Source: Paraliobacillus ryukyuensis (GTDB lineage: Bacteria; Bacillota; Bacilli; Bacillales; Amphibacillaceae). Taken from it: 64,000 bases of DNA. Each line of letters opens with the position of its first letter. Position 1 is the first letter of the stretch. The translations under genes were made by a program, and so were the position numbers. The notes beneath the pieces are model-generated. The model ran no database searches and was not told where the DNA came from. It saw only the letters and a list, made by a program, of their open reading frames with translations. Location: positions 496,001 to 560,000 of the forward strand of contig NZ_QNRI01000001.1 in NCBI RefSeq assembly GCF_003315295.1. Direction: 5' to 3'. This document shows, in pieces, positions 36,501-44,988 of the stretch.

Positions 36501-37098
36501 CCTCAATTTCATAGATAATGTCTTCTACTCGGTTTAAATTCTCTTGCGTTTCAGCTAATTTATATTCAGCTTTTTTCTTACGATTTTTATATTTCAACAC
36601 GCCTGCTGCTTCTTCGAAGATCGTTCGTCTTTCTTCCGCTTTTGAACTTAGAATTTCTTCGACTTTTCCCTGACTAATAATCGAGAATGCTTCCCGACCA
36701 AGACCAGAATCCATAAACAAATCTATGATGTCTTTTAAGCGACATGTCTGTTTATTTAATAAATATTCACTCTCACCAGAGCGATACACTCGTCGAGTAA
36801 CACTAACTTCCTCATAATCAATCGGAAGCGCTTGATCTTGATTGTCCAGTACAAGGGTTACTTCTGCAACATTTAATGGTTTTCTTGAATCACTACCTTG
36901 AAAAATAATATCTTCCATTTTCGTTCCACGTAATGATTTAGCTGATTGCTCGCCTAATACCCAACGAATCGCATCAGTGATATTACTTTTACCACTTCCA
37001 TTTGGTCCAACAACTGCTGTTACCCCTGGGACGAAATCAACTGAAATTCGTTCAGCAAATGACTTGAACCCAACAGATTCTAATTTTTTTAGGAACAT
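33535..37098 (-). CDS. smc: Chromosome condensation ATPase SMC
   Basis: 1187 residues from the second of two near ATGs, which has GGAGA six bases upstream. Walker A VVGPNGSGKSN at 29-39 is followed by the Q loop. Two long coiled-coil arms (about 165-500 and 670-1010) flank a hinge with FQGYFQGVKAILQ and VVTLDGDVVNPGGSMSGGAR. The C-terminal ABC signature ALLSGGERALTAIALLFAIL precedes Walker B FCVLDEVEAALDDANV. SMC with ScpAB (not here) organises and separates the chromosome. The usual link to rnc is broken by an opposite-strand gene, so smc needs its own promoter. Confidence 0.99.
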   Translation of the reverse strand: MFLKKLESVGFKSFAERISVDFVPGVTAVVGPNGSGKSNITDAIRWVLGEQSAKSLRGTKMEDIIFQGSDSRKPLNVAEVTLVLDNQDQALPIDYEEVSVTRRVYRSGESEYLLNKQTCRLKDIIDLFMDSGLGREAFSIISQGKVEEILSSKAEERRTIFEEAAGVLKYKNRKKKAEYKLAETQENLNRVEDIIYEIEGQLDPLRQQASVAKEYLEKKETLKEKEISLLVAEIEQLHTQWTSYLADIEQQKNQEMEKTTTIQQKEANVEKERHSMQQTDDLIENLQDRLLQLTQELENLEGNKRLMEERSRHYEENKASLSANLKTTQSKIEETSMQFTEQKSQLTQLVEARTSIQSELTQLESQLANSQENIEEKIEDLKTEYIEGLNKQAAKRNEQQYVSQQLDQIRLRQSNHEHKFEDQLTNREELTHALQILEAKLEEIQTAVREQQQQLQVTKQTLEEKKQNHQDLQGKLYQGYQHIEKLKSKQEMLADMKEDFQGYFQGVKAILQAREDNRISGVHGAVLELIDIPKQYLVAMETALQTQSQHIVVDNEKNARDAIQWLKQSNNGRATFLPLQTMRPKSIPTSLLERVNNIDGFVGVAADLLTFDQQYQTVINNLLGNTIFADTLKNANEIAKQLERRFRVVTLDGDVVNPGGSMSGGARKKNNQSLFTREKDLQEVTEKINDYDVRVKQFEKKVAQEKQQVEEQELHLEHIRQHLAQLQEQENDLQANRTEKKVQLNHIQDNLGIYDQEKQQFDSDYAQLKEQKQTLHLELEQLETTLSNLQQEIDQLTKTKNEHQVNYQTLQEQLHQLRIQLAEQDRNVHHQNEKVNDLTTTLDELHHSKAETEKQLEELIHFHQSSEKQQELETQLEVKEQDKQATTEKIQQYRQKRLEQTKVIEDAEKEIKTLQNQKQAVIEQIQRSEVQANRLDVELENRLNVLQTEYTITFEKAQQTYTKATDIEAASQEVKLLKRSIEELGTVNLGAIEEYDRIEERYRFLTEQQTDLLAAKDTLYTVIAEMDEEMKRRFEDTFVQIKEEFSVVFEQLFGGGHAALQLTNPDNLLETGVEIKAQPPGKKAQQLALLSGGERALTAIALLFAILRVRPVPFCVLDEVEAALDDANVQRFARYLQDYSANTQFIVITHRKGTMEEADVLYGVTMQESGVSRLVSVKLEETNQLVK

Positions 37099-37160
37099 AT
37101 GCATTCTCCTATTAGTCTTACAATTTATTATCTATTCTAAAAAGATCTTCAAAAATTTGA

Positions 37161-37200
37161 GCAATCCTTTTAAACTACAACTTAGGGTTGCTTTTTATTT
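37161..37200. other. Hairpin in the smc leader region
   Basis: GCAATCC (37161-37167) and GGGTTGC (37185-37191) pair with one GU. On the plus strand a T run follows, making it look like a terminator with no upstream plus-strand gene. On the minus strand it would be a leader hairpin about 60 bases before smc. Confidence 0.4.
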
Positions 37201-37241
37201 TTGAATATATTTTAAAGTATCTTTTCATTTTCAACTAATTT

Positions 37242-37294
37242 ATTTTATCATAAAGAAGAGAGAGTTAGAAGGTTCGTTTAGCTTGTGTTATGAT
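37242..37294. promoter_or_regulatory. Candidate divergent promoters for smc and the UPF0435 gene
   Basis: Minus strand: TTCTAA, 17 bases, TAAAAT (37270 to 37242). Plus strand: TTAGAA, 18 bases, TATGAT (37265-37294). The two -35 elements overlap in the same six bases. Both are only partial matches, chosen because each divergent gene must have a promoter in this 240-base gap. Confidence 0.3.
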
Positions 37295-37346
37295 ATATTT
37301 TAACAATATAGCTAACTTTCCAGACATGAAAAAAGGGGTGGATGAA

Positions 37347-37571
37347 GTGAGTCGATTAGATGAAGCGACAAAAGAAAACCTGGATTATATGCTTAAAGAA
37401 ATTGCCAACAAACTACAAGTAGTCAACCAATCAATTATGGATCCAGCTGATTATGATTTAAATAAATATGATCAATTAAAACTTCTATATGACGTTCTGC
37501 GACAGAAAGGAAAGCTCAGCGTATCTGAGACACAGGCCTTTGTTCAAGAGTTAGCTTCTATTCGAAAATAA
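37347..37571 (+). CDS. UPF0435 (DUF1128, YfkK-like) small protein, function unknown
   Basis: 74 residues from a GTG with AGGGGTG six bases upstream; an ATG at 37326 is in frame but poorly placed. Sequence features SRLDEATKENLDYMLKEIAN, KLQVVNQSIMDPADYDLNKY and LSVSETQAFVQEL match the UPF0435/YfkK pattern as I remember it. It is a soluble, helical protein. It lies on the strand opposite to its neighbours, divergent from smc and convergent with rnc, ending in a shared bidirectional terminator. In B. subtilis yfkK is elsewhere on the chromosome. Confidence 0.85.
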   Translation: MSRLDEATKENLDYMLKEIANKLQVVNQSIMDPADYDLNKYDQLKLLYDVLRQKGKLSVSETQAFVQELASIRK

Positions 37572-37574
37572 TGA

Positions 37575-37632
37575 ATAGTTGGCTTGTTTTTACGAATTAT
37601 ATTCATAAAAACGAGCCAACTATCATTTTTTA
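37575..37632. terminator. Bidirectional terminator between the UPF0435 gene and rnc
   Basis: A 22-base near-perfect stem (about 20 of 22 paired), ATAGTTGGCT... with its complement ending AGCCAACTAT, is flanked by T-rich sequence on the plus side. It can terminate the UPF0435 gene, and rnc in the other direction. Confidence 0.85.
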
Positions 37633-38310
37633 TTGATAATGATCAAGGGCTTGCTTCGCGGCACGTTGTTCTGCTTCTTTTTTGGTACGTCCAATTCCTT
37701 TACCTACAACTGTTTGATTGACACTTACATGCGCTTCAAACTCTCGATCGTGTGCCGGACCACGTTCTTCGATAATAGCGTATTCGATCTCTTGTGGACC
37801 TTCTTGTTGGATTAACTCTTGTAATTGACTTTTATAGTCTAATCCATGGAAAAAGGCACCTTGGTCAATTTTCGGATAGACAACAGACTGTAAAAAAGTA
37901 ATAACGGTAGTAAACCCTTGATCTAAATATAACGCTCCGATAAAAGCTTCAAATACATCAGCAAGTAATGCCGGTCGTTTTCGTCCACCTGTACGCTCTT
38001 CCCCATTCCCCAACAAAACAAATTGTTCAAAATGGAGCTGATTTGCAAATTCAACTAACGCAGGCTCACAGACAATTGCGGCTCGTAGCTTGGTCAATTC
38101 CCCTTCGGCCATATTTGGGTATGTTCGATATAAATATTGTGAGACACCCAATTCTAGTACTGCATCACCCAAAAACTCCAGCCGTTCATTATCATCCAAT
38201 GGCTGTTTTTTATGTTCATTGACATAAGAAGAATGGGTAAAGGCTTGGCGTAATAGTTCTTCTTTGTTAAATTGAATTGACAGTTGATCTTGTAATACTT
38301 GGAAATCCAT
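37630..38310 (-). CDS. rnc: Ribonuclease III
   Basis: 226 residues from the ATG with GGTGGAG six bases upstream; a GTG four codons earlier overlaps that site. It cleaves double-stranded RNA, including rRNA precursors and scRNA. Catalytic signature [20 protein letters not shown] lies near 37-56, with the second acidic site [20 protein letters not shown] near 115-134. A C-terminal double-stranded RNA-binding domain (about 155-226) ends [17 protein letters not shown]. It follows acpP and, unlike in B. subtilis, is not followed by smc on the same transcript. Confidence 0.98.
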   Translation of the reverse strand: MDFQVLQDQLSIQFNKEELLRQAFTHSSYVNEHKKQPLDDNERLEFLGDAVLELGVSQYLYRTYPNMAEGELTKLRAAIVCEPALVEFANQLHFEQFVLLGNGEERTGGRKRPALLADVFEAFIGALYLDQGFTTVITFLQSVVYPKIDQGAFFHGLDYKSQLQELIQQEGPQEIEYAIIEERGPAHDREFEAHVSVNQTVVGKGIGRTKKEAEQRAAKQALDHYQ

Positions 38311-38353
38311 TCTTTGCTCCACCTCACCTTGGCAGATTTTTAATACATGTGGG

Positions 38354-38383
38354 AAAAGTCCCGCTTATAAAAGCGAGACTTTA
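38354..38383 (-). terminator. Hairpin between acpP and rnc, possible attenuator
   Basis: On the minus strand AAAGTCTCGCTT pairs with AAGCGGGACTTT (one GU) around a TTAT loop. The following T run is only four bases before CCC, so it may be a weak terminator or an mRNA-processing hairpin. Confidence 0.5.
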
Positions 38384-38406
38384 TATTTATTCGTTCATTA
38401 CTTAAA

Positions 38407-38640
38407 TTAGGATTGGCTATCTATGTAATTCACAGCGTCACCAACTGTTCCGATTTTTTCTGCATCTTCATCAGCAATTTCCATGTCAAACTCATCTTCT
38501 AATTCCATAACAAGTTCCACTACATCTAATGAATCTGCTTCTAAATCATCTTTAAAAGAGGCTTCCATTTTCACTTTATCCTCTTCTACATCTAAGCGAT
38601 CAACGACGATCTTTTTAACTCTTTCGAATGTATCTGCCAT
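38407..38640 (-). CDS. acpP: Acyl carrier protein
   Basis: 77 residues from the ATG with AAGGAGGTG eight bases upstream. Very acidic, four-helix ACP. The phosphopantetheine site is Ser37 in [20 protein letters not shown]. It carries growing acyl chains for FabD/FabG and donates them to PlsX. It ends the fapR-plsX-fabD-fabG-acpP run and lies 41 bases from fabG. Confidence 0.99.
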   Translation of the reverse strand: MADTFERVKKIVVDRLDVEEDKVKMEASFKDDLEADSLDVVELVMELEDEFDMEIADEDAEKIGTVGDAVNYIDSQS

Positions 38641-38681
38641 TGCACGTTCACCTCCTTTCAAGCTTAAATTTTAGCGCATAC

Positions 38682-39422
38682 TTACATTACCATACCGCCA
38701 TCAACTTGTATAGTTTGTCCTGTAATATATGCTGCGTCACTAGAAGCTAGAAACCTTACAACATTCGCAACGTCTTCTGCTTTGCCTAATCGCTCAAGTG
38801 GAATGAGTGTAGCCATACTTTCTCGTTGTTCATCTGTTAATTCATTGGTCATATCGGTTTCGATAAATCCAGGTGCTACTGCATTAACAAGGATATTTCT
38901 ACTAGCTAATTCTTTTGCTGCAGTTTTGGTCATACCAATCACACCTGCTTTGGCTGCAACATAATTAGCTTGACCTGGATTTCCACTAATACCTACAACT
39001 GATGCAACATTAATGATTCGACCTGATCTCTGTTTCATCATCTGTCTTGTAACAGCTTTTGATGTTAAAAATACACCTTTAAGATTTGTTTGAATTACTT
39101 CATCAAACTCATTTTCTTTCATGCGCATTAGCAGATTATCTCTTGTGATACCAGCATTATTGACTAGTATATCGAGGCGACCAAATTGCGCAACTGTTTC
39201 TTTAATTAAATTTTTTACTTCCTCTTCTTCACTTACATTGGCTTGAATTTTAATAGCTTTAGCACCTAGCGCTTCTATTTCATCTACTACTTCTTGCGCT
39301 TTCACTTCGTTTCCTGCGTAATTCACAACAACAGAAGCACCTTGTCTTGCTAATTCAAGGGCAATCGCGCGACCAATTCCGCGTGAAGCTCCTGTGACTA
39401 ATGCTACTTGTTTTTCTAACAT
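38682..39422 (-). CDS. fabG: 3-oxoacyl-[acyl-carrier-protein] reductase FabG
   Basis: 246 residues. NADPH-dependent short-chain dehydrogenase of the elongation cycle. Cofactor motif [20 protein letters not shown] at about 9-28, [10 protein letters not shown] near 88-97, catalytic Ser in [18 protein letters not shown] and the YVAAKAG Tyr/Lys pair near 154-160. The start overlaps the fabD stop (TAATG). Near full-length similarity to Bacillus FabG. Confidence 0.98.
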   Translation of the reverse strand: MLEKQVALVTGASRGIGRAIALELARQGASVVVNYAGNEVKAQEVVDEIEALGAKAIKIQANVSEEEEVKNLIKETVAQFGRLDILVNNAGITRDNLLMRMKENEFDEVIQTNLKGVFLTSKAVTRQMMKQRSGRIINVASVVGISGNPGQANYVAAKAGVIGMTKTAAKELASRNILVNAVAPGFIETDMTNELTDEQRESMATLIPLERLGKAEDVANVVRFLASSDAAYITGQTIQVDGGMVM

Positions 39423-40369
39423 TATTCTTCCTCCTTATACCATGTAACAAACTCAGCTAATGAATCTGGATCCTGGATGGTGAAAGTTTTCATTTTCCGA
39501 TCGATCTTTTTGATTAAACCTGACAATACTTTTCCATTACCAATCTCGACAATAGCATCCACATCTGAAGCGATAATATCACGAACAATTTCTTCAAATC
39601 GAACAGTGGAATAAAGCTGTTCAATCAACAACTGTTTAATTGTAGCACTTTCCTTTACCTTGGTTGCTGTTACATTTGCATATACAGGAAGTCGGGCATC
39701 ATTAATCGTAATATCATCTAGTGATTTTTCAAACGACTGGGCAGCTGTTTTCATTAGAGAAGAATGAAAAGGTCCGCTAACACTTAAAGGAAGCACGCGT
39801 TTAGCACCAGCGTCTTTTAATTTGGTAACCGCTTCTTCTATAGCTTCTTTGTTACCTGATATAACAATTTGACCAGGGCAATTTAGATTCGCAATTTCAA
39901 TTACTTGATCCATTTGCTCAGCAATATGATTCAATTCAGGTTGAATCTTCTCTTTATCTAATCCAAGTACAGCAGCCATTGCTCCTTTACCTTTCGGATA
40001 TGCTTGCTCCATTAATTGACCTCTTGTATGTACTAAGGGTAGCGCGTCTTCAAAAGCAATAGCACCTGCTGCTACAAGTGCACTATATTCACCTAGACTA
40101 TGCCCAGCAACAATGGCAGGTTTAACGCCTTGTTCTTCTAGTACTTTTGTAATTGCTGCACTTGTTAATAATAATGCAGGTTGTGCATTTTCTGTTTGTG
40201 TCAACGTTTCCGTTGGTCCTTCAAACATTAAATTTGTTATTTTCTTATTTAGTAATGTATCAGCTTGTTTAAACATCACTTCTACAGTTGGGATAGTTTG
40301 ATATAATGCTTGCCCCATACCAACTTGCTGTGACCCTTGTCCAGGGTACACAAAAGCTACTTTTTTCAT
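39422..40369 (-). CDS. fabD: Malonyl-CoA:ACP transacylase FabD
   Basis: 315 residues. It transfers malonyl groups to ACP. The N-terminal [18 protein letters not shown], nucleophile Ser in [18 protein letters not shown] near 90, and the His-containing [17 protein letters not shown] near 200 are all present. The ribosome site GAGGAGG lies within the end of plsX one base away, and the stop overlaps fabG. Confidence 0.98.
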   Translation of the reverse strand: MKKVAFVYPGQGSQQVGMGQALYQTIPTVEVMFKQADTLLNKKITNLMFEGPTETLTQTENAQPALLLTSAAITKVLEEQGVKPAIVAGHSLGEYSALVAAGAIAFEDALPLVHTRGQLMEQAYPKGKGAMAAVLGLDKEKIQPELNHIAEQMDQVIEIANLNCPGQIVISGNKEAIEEAVTKLKDAGAKRVLPLSVSGPFHSSLMKTAAQSFEKSLDDITINDARLPVYANVTATKVKESATIKQLLIEQLYSTVRFEEIVRDIIASDVDAIVEIGNGKVLSGLIKKIDRKMKTFTIQDPDSLAEFVTWYKEEE

Positions 40370-40370
40370 G

Positions 40371-41372
40371 TTATTCCTCCTCTTCTGTTTCTAAGGTATC
40401 AACTGTGGTTTGGATGGTGTCAATCACTTGATTCTCGACCATATAACATGCTTGTTTAATCGCACTATAAATCGCTCGATTATCAGAGGAACCATGCGCT
40501 TTAATAACAGGAGCAGCTAATCCAAATAAGCCCGCTCCGCCATATTCGGCATAATCCAATTGATTTTTTAATGCTTTTAATTCATTTTTTACGAGCAAGG
40601 CACCCATTTTAGCTTTCAAACTAGAAAATAGTGATTTCTTTAATAAAGAGAATAGCCCTAACGCTGTGCCTTCAATTGTTTTTAAAGCAATATTACCGCT
40701 AAATCCATCAGTAACAACCACATCAGCTTTACCCTCTAATAAATCGCGTGCCTCAATATTTCCGACAAAGTTAATTGGGGCATCTGATAATAAAGTGAAT
40801 GCATTTTTGGTTAATTCATTTCCTTTACCATCTTCAGTGCCGATATTTAACAAACCCACTCTTGGCTTGTTAATCCCTCGAACCTTTTGAACATATACAC
40901 TCCCCATAATTGCATATTGAACTAAGTGCTTGGGCTTCGCATCGACATTCGCACCTACATCTAATAGTAAAAAACCTTTCTGATCAATTGTAGGCAATGT
41001 TGGGGCAAGCGCCGGCCGCTCAATTCCTTTCACCCTACCGATATGAAACAGGCCTGTACTCATGAGTGCACCAGTATTACCTGCTGAAATACAAGCATCT
41101 GCTCGTTTTTCTTTTACTTCCTTGGCCATTAATACCATGGAAGCATCTTTTTTTCTTCTTACAGAACGAACTGGTTCATCTTCATTGGTAATCATCGACG
41201 TTGTATGTATAATTGAAATCCGATCTGTATTTGTTAATAGTGGTTTTATTTTATTTTCATCGCCAATTAAAACAATCTCTATATTATCAAGGTCTTGAAT
41301 GGCTTTCAATGCACCTTCAACAATTGCCTTAGGAGCATGGTCTCCTCCCATAGCATCAATCGCTAATTTCAT
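40371..41372 (-). CDS. plsX: Phosphate acyltransferase PlsX
   Basis: 333 residues from the ATG with AAGGAG nine bases upstream, inside the end of fapR, which it overlaps by 17 bases. The open frame extends further upstream but that part is antisense to the pattern of the family. It converts acyl-ACP to acyl-phosphate for phospholipid synthesis. It begins [20 protein letters not shown] and contains [20 protein letters not shown] and [20 protein letters not shown], typical PlsX sequences. Confidence 0.98.
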   Translation of the reverse strand: MKLAIDAMGGDHAPKAIVEGALKAIQDLDNIEIVLIGDENKIKPLLTNTDRISIIHTTSMITNEDEPVRSVRRKKDASMVLMAKEVKEKRADACISAGNTGALMSTGLFHIGRVKGIERPALAPTLPTIDQKGFLLLDVGANVDAKPKHLVQYAIMGSVYVQKVRGINKPRVGLLNIGTEDGKGNELTKNAFTLLSDAPINFVGNIEARDLLEGKADVVVTDGFSGNIALKTIEGTALGLFSLLKKSLFSSLKAKMGALLVKNELKALKNQLDYAEYGGAGLFGLAAPVIKAHGSSDNRAIYSAIKQACYMVENQVIDTIQTTVDTLETEEEE

Positions 41373-41952
41373 TTCGATCTTCTCCTTTTTGTTCGTTTGA
41401 CCGATACATATCAAAAACGCCAGAAAAAACAACTTCATTCCCTACGTAACTAATAACTTCCACTTTTGTCCTTCTATGCTTGGAAGAGGATTTGATTACA
41501 TTTGCTTTTGCCACCACACGCTCCCCTTGGTTTACTTGCCTAGAAAATTTAATATCAGCTTTCATTGTCAACGCTAATTCATCGTTAATTACCGCCACAG
41601 CCAACGAGTTGGCTTGGGCAAATAAATGATGTCCACGCGCAATGTGATTTCTTGAAAATACGTGCTCTGGACTAATATCAAGAATGGAAATTGCTCGAGT
41701 ATCTAATTCCAAATCAATGACTTCACCAATTACTTCATCAATCGGCAAGGCTTTTACAGTCTCATTCCATTGATCAGTAGCTACGGACTTAATTCTTTCT
41801 CTAAGTTCGGGTATGGAAAGCTCCATTCGATCTAAACGAATGGTTTGTATACTTACACGAAATTGTTGCGCCAATGTTTCGTCAGTTATAAACGGCATTT
41901 CCTCTATTGTTTCACGCAATTTCTGTTGTCGTTGTCTTTTTGGTAATTTCAT
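41356..41952 (-). CDS. fapR: Malonyl-CoA-responsive lipid synthesis repressor FapR
   Basis: 198 residues. An N-terminal helix-turn-helix (about 1-60) has [22 protein letters not shown]-type recognition sequence. A central linker and C-terminal hot-dog domain (about 75-190) carry [20 protein letters not shown], the region that binds malonyl-CoA. FapR represses fap genes until malonyl-CoA accumulates. It is first in the plsX-fabD-fabG-acpP operon and has a FapR-type operator just upstream, implying autoregulation as in B. subtilis. Confidence 0.97.
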   Translation of the reverse strand: MKLPKRQRQQKLRETIEEMPFITDETLAQQFRVSIQTIRLDRMELSIPELRERIKSVATDQWNETVKALPIDEVIGEVIDLELDTRAISILDISPEHVFSRNHIARGHHLFAQANSLAVAVINDELALTMKADIKFSRQVNQGERVVAKANVIKSSSKHRRTKVEVISYVGNEVVFSGVFDMYRSNEQKGEDRNEISD

Positions 41953-41981
41953 TTTTTCACCATCCTACTGGTGCGTTATCT

Positions 41982-41999
41982 TTATGACTAGGTACTAAT
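41982..41999 (-). promoter_or_regulatory. FapR operator upstream of fapR
   Basis: On the minus strand ATTAGTACCTAGTCATAA. The first half, TTAGTACCTAG, matches the FapR half-site. The second half (TCATAA) departs from the expected TACTAA. It lies immediately downstream of the -10, in the transcribed start region. Confidence 0.65.
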
Positions 42000-42002
42000 A
42001 GT

Positions 42003-42031
42003 AATATATAATACCTACTTATTTCTTGCAA
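42003..42031 (-). promoter_or_regulatory. Sigma-A promoter of the fapR-plsX-fabD-fabG-acpP operon
   Basis: On the minus strand TTGCAA, 17 bases, TATATT, ending four bases before the FapR operator. Confidence 0.6.
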
Positions 42032-42038
42032 GTCTTTA

Positions 42039-44075
42039 TTAATCAAAAGTGATACCATCTGTTTTAAAGGTTTGCTTTAAATAGTCATGTAAAGGTTGAT
42101 AAGCAGGGTCTTTTTCTAATAGATTATCATATACAATCATTTGTGCATCATTCCTTGCTGTTTCTAATGCACGATAGTCTTGGACGATATCAGCAACTTT
42201 GAATTCTGGTAATCCACTTTGCTTTTTCCCAAAAAAATCACCTGGACCTCGTAATTGTAAATCTTGTTCAGCTAATGCAAATCCGTTGGTTGTTTCAGTC
42301 ATAATTCGCATACGCTCTTTTCCAACATCACCTTTAGGATCAGCAATAAGAATACAATAACTTTGTACATCCCCACGACCAACGCGCCCCCGCAATTGAT
42401 GAAGTTGAGACAAACCAAATCGCTCTGCATCATAAATGATCATTACCGTTGCATTTGGTACGTTCACACCTACTTCAACAACAGTAGTGGAAACCAATAC
42501 TTGAATTTGATTGGAAGCAAATGCTGTCATCACTTCTTCTTTTTCATCATTATGCAAGCGACCATGCAATAACCCAACCGTAACGTTTTGCTCAAATGTT
42601 TCTTGTAATTGTTGGTACAACTCTACCGCATTTTGTATATCCAACTTATCCGATTCTTCGATGAGTGGGCAAATCACATAAGCTTGATACCCCTGATCGA
42701 TTTGCTTCTGAATAAATTGAAGAAGTCTTGGCAACATATTCTCTTTTACCCAATAAGTCTCAACTGGTTTACGACCAACTGGCATTTCATCAATTTGACT
42801 AACATCCATGTCTCCAAAACTCGTAATCGCTAGTGTTCTGGGAATCGGTGTTGCTGTCATAAATAAAACATCAGGATCAATGCCTTTATCACGAAGCGCC
42901 TTACGTTGATTAACCCCAAAGCGGTGCTGTTCATCAACAATAACCGTCCCTAAATTAGCAAACGACACATCTTCTTGTATCAAGGCATGAGTACCAACAA
43001 TGATGTCTGCTTCTCGTTGTTCAATCATTGTTAATATCTCTTTACGTTTTTTCCCTTTTACTGAACCAGTCAATAACACGATAGTTGCTTTTTCCCCAAA
43101 TAAAGATCGTAAAGAATCAAGATGTTGCTCTGCCAGTATTTCTGTCGGAACCATGATAGCACCTTGTTTACCTGCTACGATCGAAGCATAGAGACTAATT
43201 GCAGCTACCGCAGTCTTTCCAGATCCCACATCACCTTGTAACAACCGATTCATTCGGTATGGTGCAGCCATATCCTGCAAAATTTCATTTAGTGAACGTT
43301 GTTGTGCTTTTGTTAATACAAAAGGTAATTGGTCTACAAATTGATGAACCACACTTAAATCAAACGTTTGATTATTCCCTTTCGTGCGTTCACGGTTTTG
43401 TTTACGAAGCAACTGCATTTTTAATTGAAATAGTAACAGTTCCTCATAAACAAATCTGCGTTTAGCATGTTTTAGTGTTTGAAAACTAGAGGGAAAGTGC
43501 AATTCCTGTATCGCTTTTGTGCGTGATAACAGCTTATAATCTTCCAAGTATTGTTCAGGTAAAATTTCATCGATTGCTGCACTATACTGATCAATTGCTT
43601 GTTTAATGACTTTTTTTATTTGGGAAGATTTCAGTGTTTGCTTTGCATAATAAACGGGCTGTATCGGTTGATCATGCTTTACTTTTCCTTTTTTATATTG
43701 ATCAATGGTGATTTGTAAACGGTGCTGATCCCATTTTCCGGTTAAGGTAACAAAATCACCAGGTTGCAATTGCTTTTTGGCAAAAGGTCGATTGAACATA
43801 ATTCCTTTCACCACTGCGTATTCTACTTGAACACGGAGAACAAGTCGAGATTTTCTCTTACCAAAATAGGTAACCACAGGTTCACCGATCACTTCACCTT
43901 GTATGGTTACTTTTTCGTCATGTAGCAAGTCACTTAAAGGTTTTATTTCATAGTTATCATATCTATTAGGGAAGAAAAATAACAAATCAGAAACTGTTGT
44001 TATGCCTATCTCAGCAAAATTAGCCGCTAGTGCATCCCCAACACCTTTCACCGAATTAATTGGTACGTCTATCAT
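42039..44075 (-). CDS. recG: ATP-dependent DNA helicase RecG
   Basis: 678 residues from the ATG with GAGTG six bases upstream; a GTG three codons earlier is in frame. It remodels stalled replication forks and Holliday junctions. N-terminal wedge/OB domain (about 50-150); helicase motif I LLQGDVGSGKTAVAAISLYA near 290; motif II VDEQHRFGVNQRKAL near 380; then MTATPIPRTLA; and motif VI GLSQLHQLRGRVGRGDVQSY near 580. The start overlaps the sdaAA end region, as in B. subtilis order sdaAB-sdaAA-recG-fapR. Confidence 0.98.
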   Translation of the reverse strand: MIDVPINSVKGVGDALAANFAEIGITTVSDLLFFFPNRYDNYEIKPLSDLLHDEKVTIQGEVIGEPVVTYFGKRKSRLVLRVQVEYAVVKGIMFNRPFAKKQLQPGDFVTLTGKWDQHRLQITIDQYKKGKVKHDQPIQPVYYAKQTLKSSQIKKVIKQAIDQYSAAIDEILPEQYLEDYKLLSRTKAIQELHFPSSFQTLKHAKRRFVYEELLLFQLKMQLLRKQNRERTKGNNQTFDLSVVHQFVDQLPFVLTKAQQRSLNEILQDMAAPYRMNRLLQGDVGSGKTAVAAISLYASIVAGKQGAIMVPTEILAEQHLDSLRSLFGEKATIVLLTGSVKGKKRKEILTMIEQREADIIVGTHALIQEDVSFANLGTVIVDEQHRFGVNQRKALRDKGIDPDVLFMTATPIPRTLAITSFGDMDVSQIDEMPVGRKPVETYWVKENMLPRLLQFIQKQIDQGYQAYVICPLIEESDKLDIQNAVELYQQLQETFEQNVTVGLLHGRLHNDEKEEVMTAFASNQIQVLVSTTVVEVGVNVPNATVMIIYDAERFGLSQLHQLRGRVGRGDVQSYCILIADPKGDVGKERMRIMTETTNGFALAEQDLQLRGPGDFFGKKQSGLPEFKVADIVQDYRALETARNDAQMIVYDNLLEKDPAYQPLHDYLKQTFKTDGITFD

Positions 44076-44080
44076 TACAT

Positions 44081-44965
44081 TCACTCTTTCATTGGTTGAT
44101 TCCCATTAATTTTCGCTGCTAACGCTCTACCTGTAGGCGTAGCTGCCAATCCGCCTTCTGCAGTTTCTCTTAAGGAGCTAGGCATTTGTCTACCAATTCT
44201 GTACATCGCACCAATCACTTCATCACAAGGGATTTTACTGGATACACCCGCTAATGCCATATCGGCAGAAACAATTGCATTTGAAGCCCCTGCTGCATTT
44301 CGTTTTACACAAGGGACTTCAACTAACCCTGCAACTGGATCACACACAAGGCCTAACATATTCTTTAGTGTGATCGCAAATGCTTCTGCACTTTGTTGTG
44401 GTGTTCCACCAGCCATTTCAACAACAGCTGCTGATGCCATAGCTGCCGCTGAACCAACTTCTGCTTGACAACCACCCGCAGCACCAGAGATAAAGGCATT
44501 ATTTGCAACAACAAAACCAAAAGCTCCTGAAGTGAACAGAAAGTTTATCATCTGTTCTCTTGTTGGTTGCAAGCGTTCTTTGACAGCAAACAACGCACCA
44601 GGTACACAACCAGCACTACCAGCTGTAGGAGTGGCGCATATAATTCCCATTGCAGCATTAACTTCATTTGTTGCTACAGCTTTACTTACCGCATCAAGTA
44701 CTACTTCTCCAGATAAAGGTTGATGTTTTTTCATATATTCTTGCAATAGTACTGCATCTCCGCCTGTCAATCCAGATTGTGAATGTACCCCTTTCAACCC
44801 ATCTTCGACTGCTTTCTCCATCACGGTTAGGTTTTGCTCCATTCGAGCAATAATTTCTTCTCTTGTTTTTTGATGAATGTCCATTTCTTGTTGTATCATC
44901 GCTTCTGCTATTGAAATATCTTTTTCCTCTGTGATTTTTATTAAATCTGCAACTGTTCGAAACAA
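44081..44965 (-). CDS. sdaAA: L-serine dehydratase, iron-sulfur, alpha subunit
   Basis: 294 residues from a TTG with GGGGGAG five bases upstream. It deaminates serine to pyruvate and ammonia using a 4Fe-4S cluster. The Cys residues expected as ligands are visible in TPTAGSAGCVPGALF, GAAGGCQAEVGSAA and GLVCDPVAGLVEVPCVKRN. The beta subunit gene sdaAB lies 23 bases upstream and recG follows with an overlap. Confidence 0.98.
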   Translation of the reverse strand: MFRTVADLIKITEEKDISIAEAMIQQEMDIHQKTREEIIARMEQNLTVMEKAVEDGLKGVHSQSGLTGGDAVLLQEYMKKHQPLSGEVVLDAVSKAVATNEVNAAMGIICATPTAGSAGCVPGALFAVKERLQPTREQMINFLFTSGAFGFVVANNAFISGAAGGCQAEVGSAAAMASAAVVEMAGGTPQQSAEAFAITLKNMLGLVCDPVAGLVEVPCVKRNAAGASNAIVSADMALAGVSSKIPCDEVIGAMYRIGRQMPSSLRETAEGGLAATPTGRALAAKINGNQPMKE

Positions 44966-44988
44966 GCTGACTCCCCCTTTGTTTTTTC

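Noticed and set aside
37290-37346. Longer N-terminus for the UPF0435 gene from an upstream ATG
   Set aside because: The GTG at 37347 has a good ribosome site and yields the family-length protein; the upstream ATGs do not.
40371-41438. Longer PlsX with a hydrophobic N-terminal extension
   Set aside because: The extra 22 residues lie inside fapR coding sequence, precede the proper ribosome site and are not part of PlsX.
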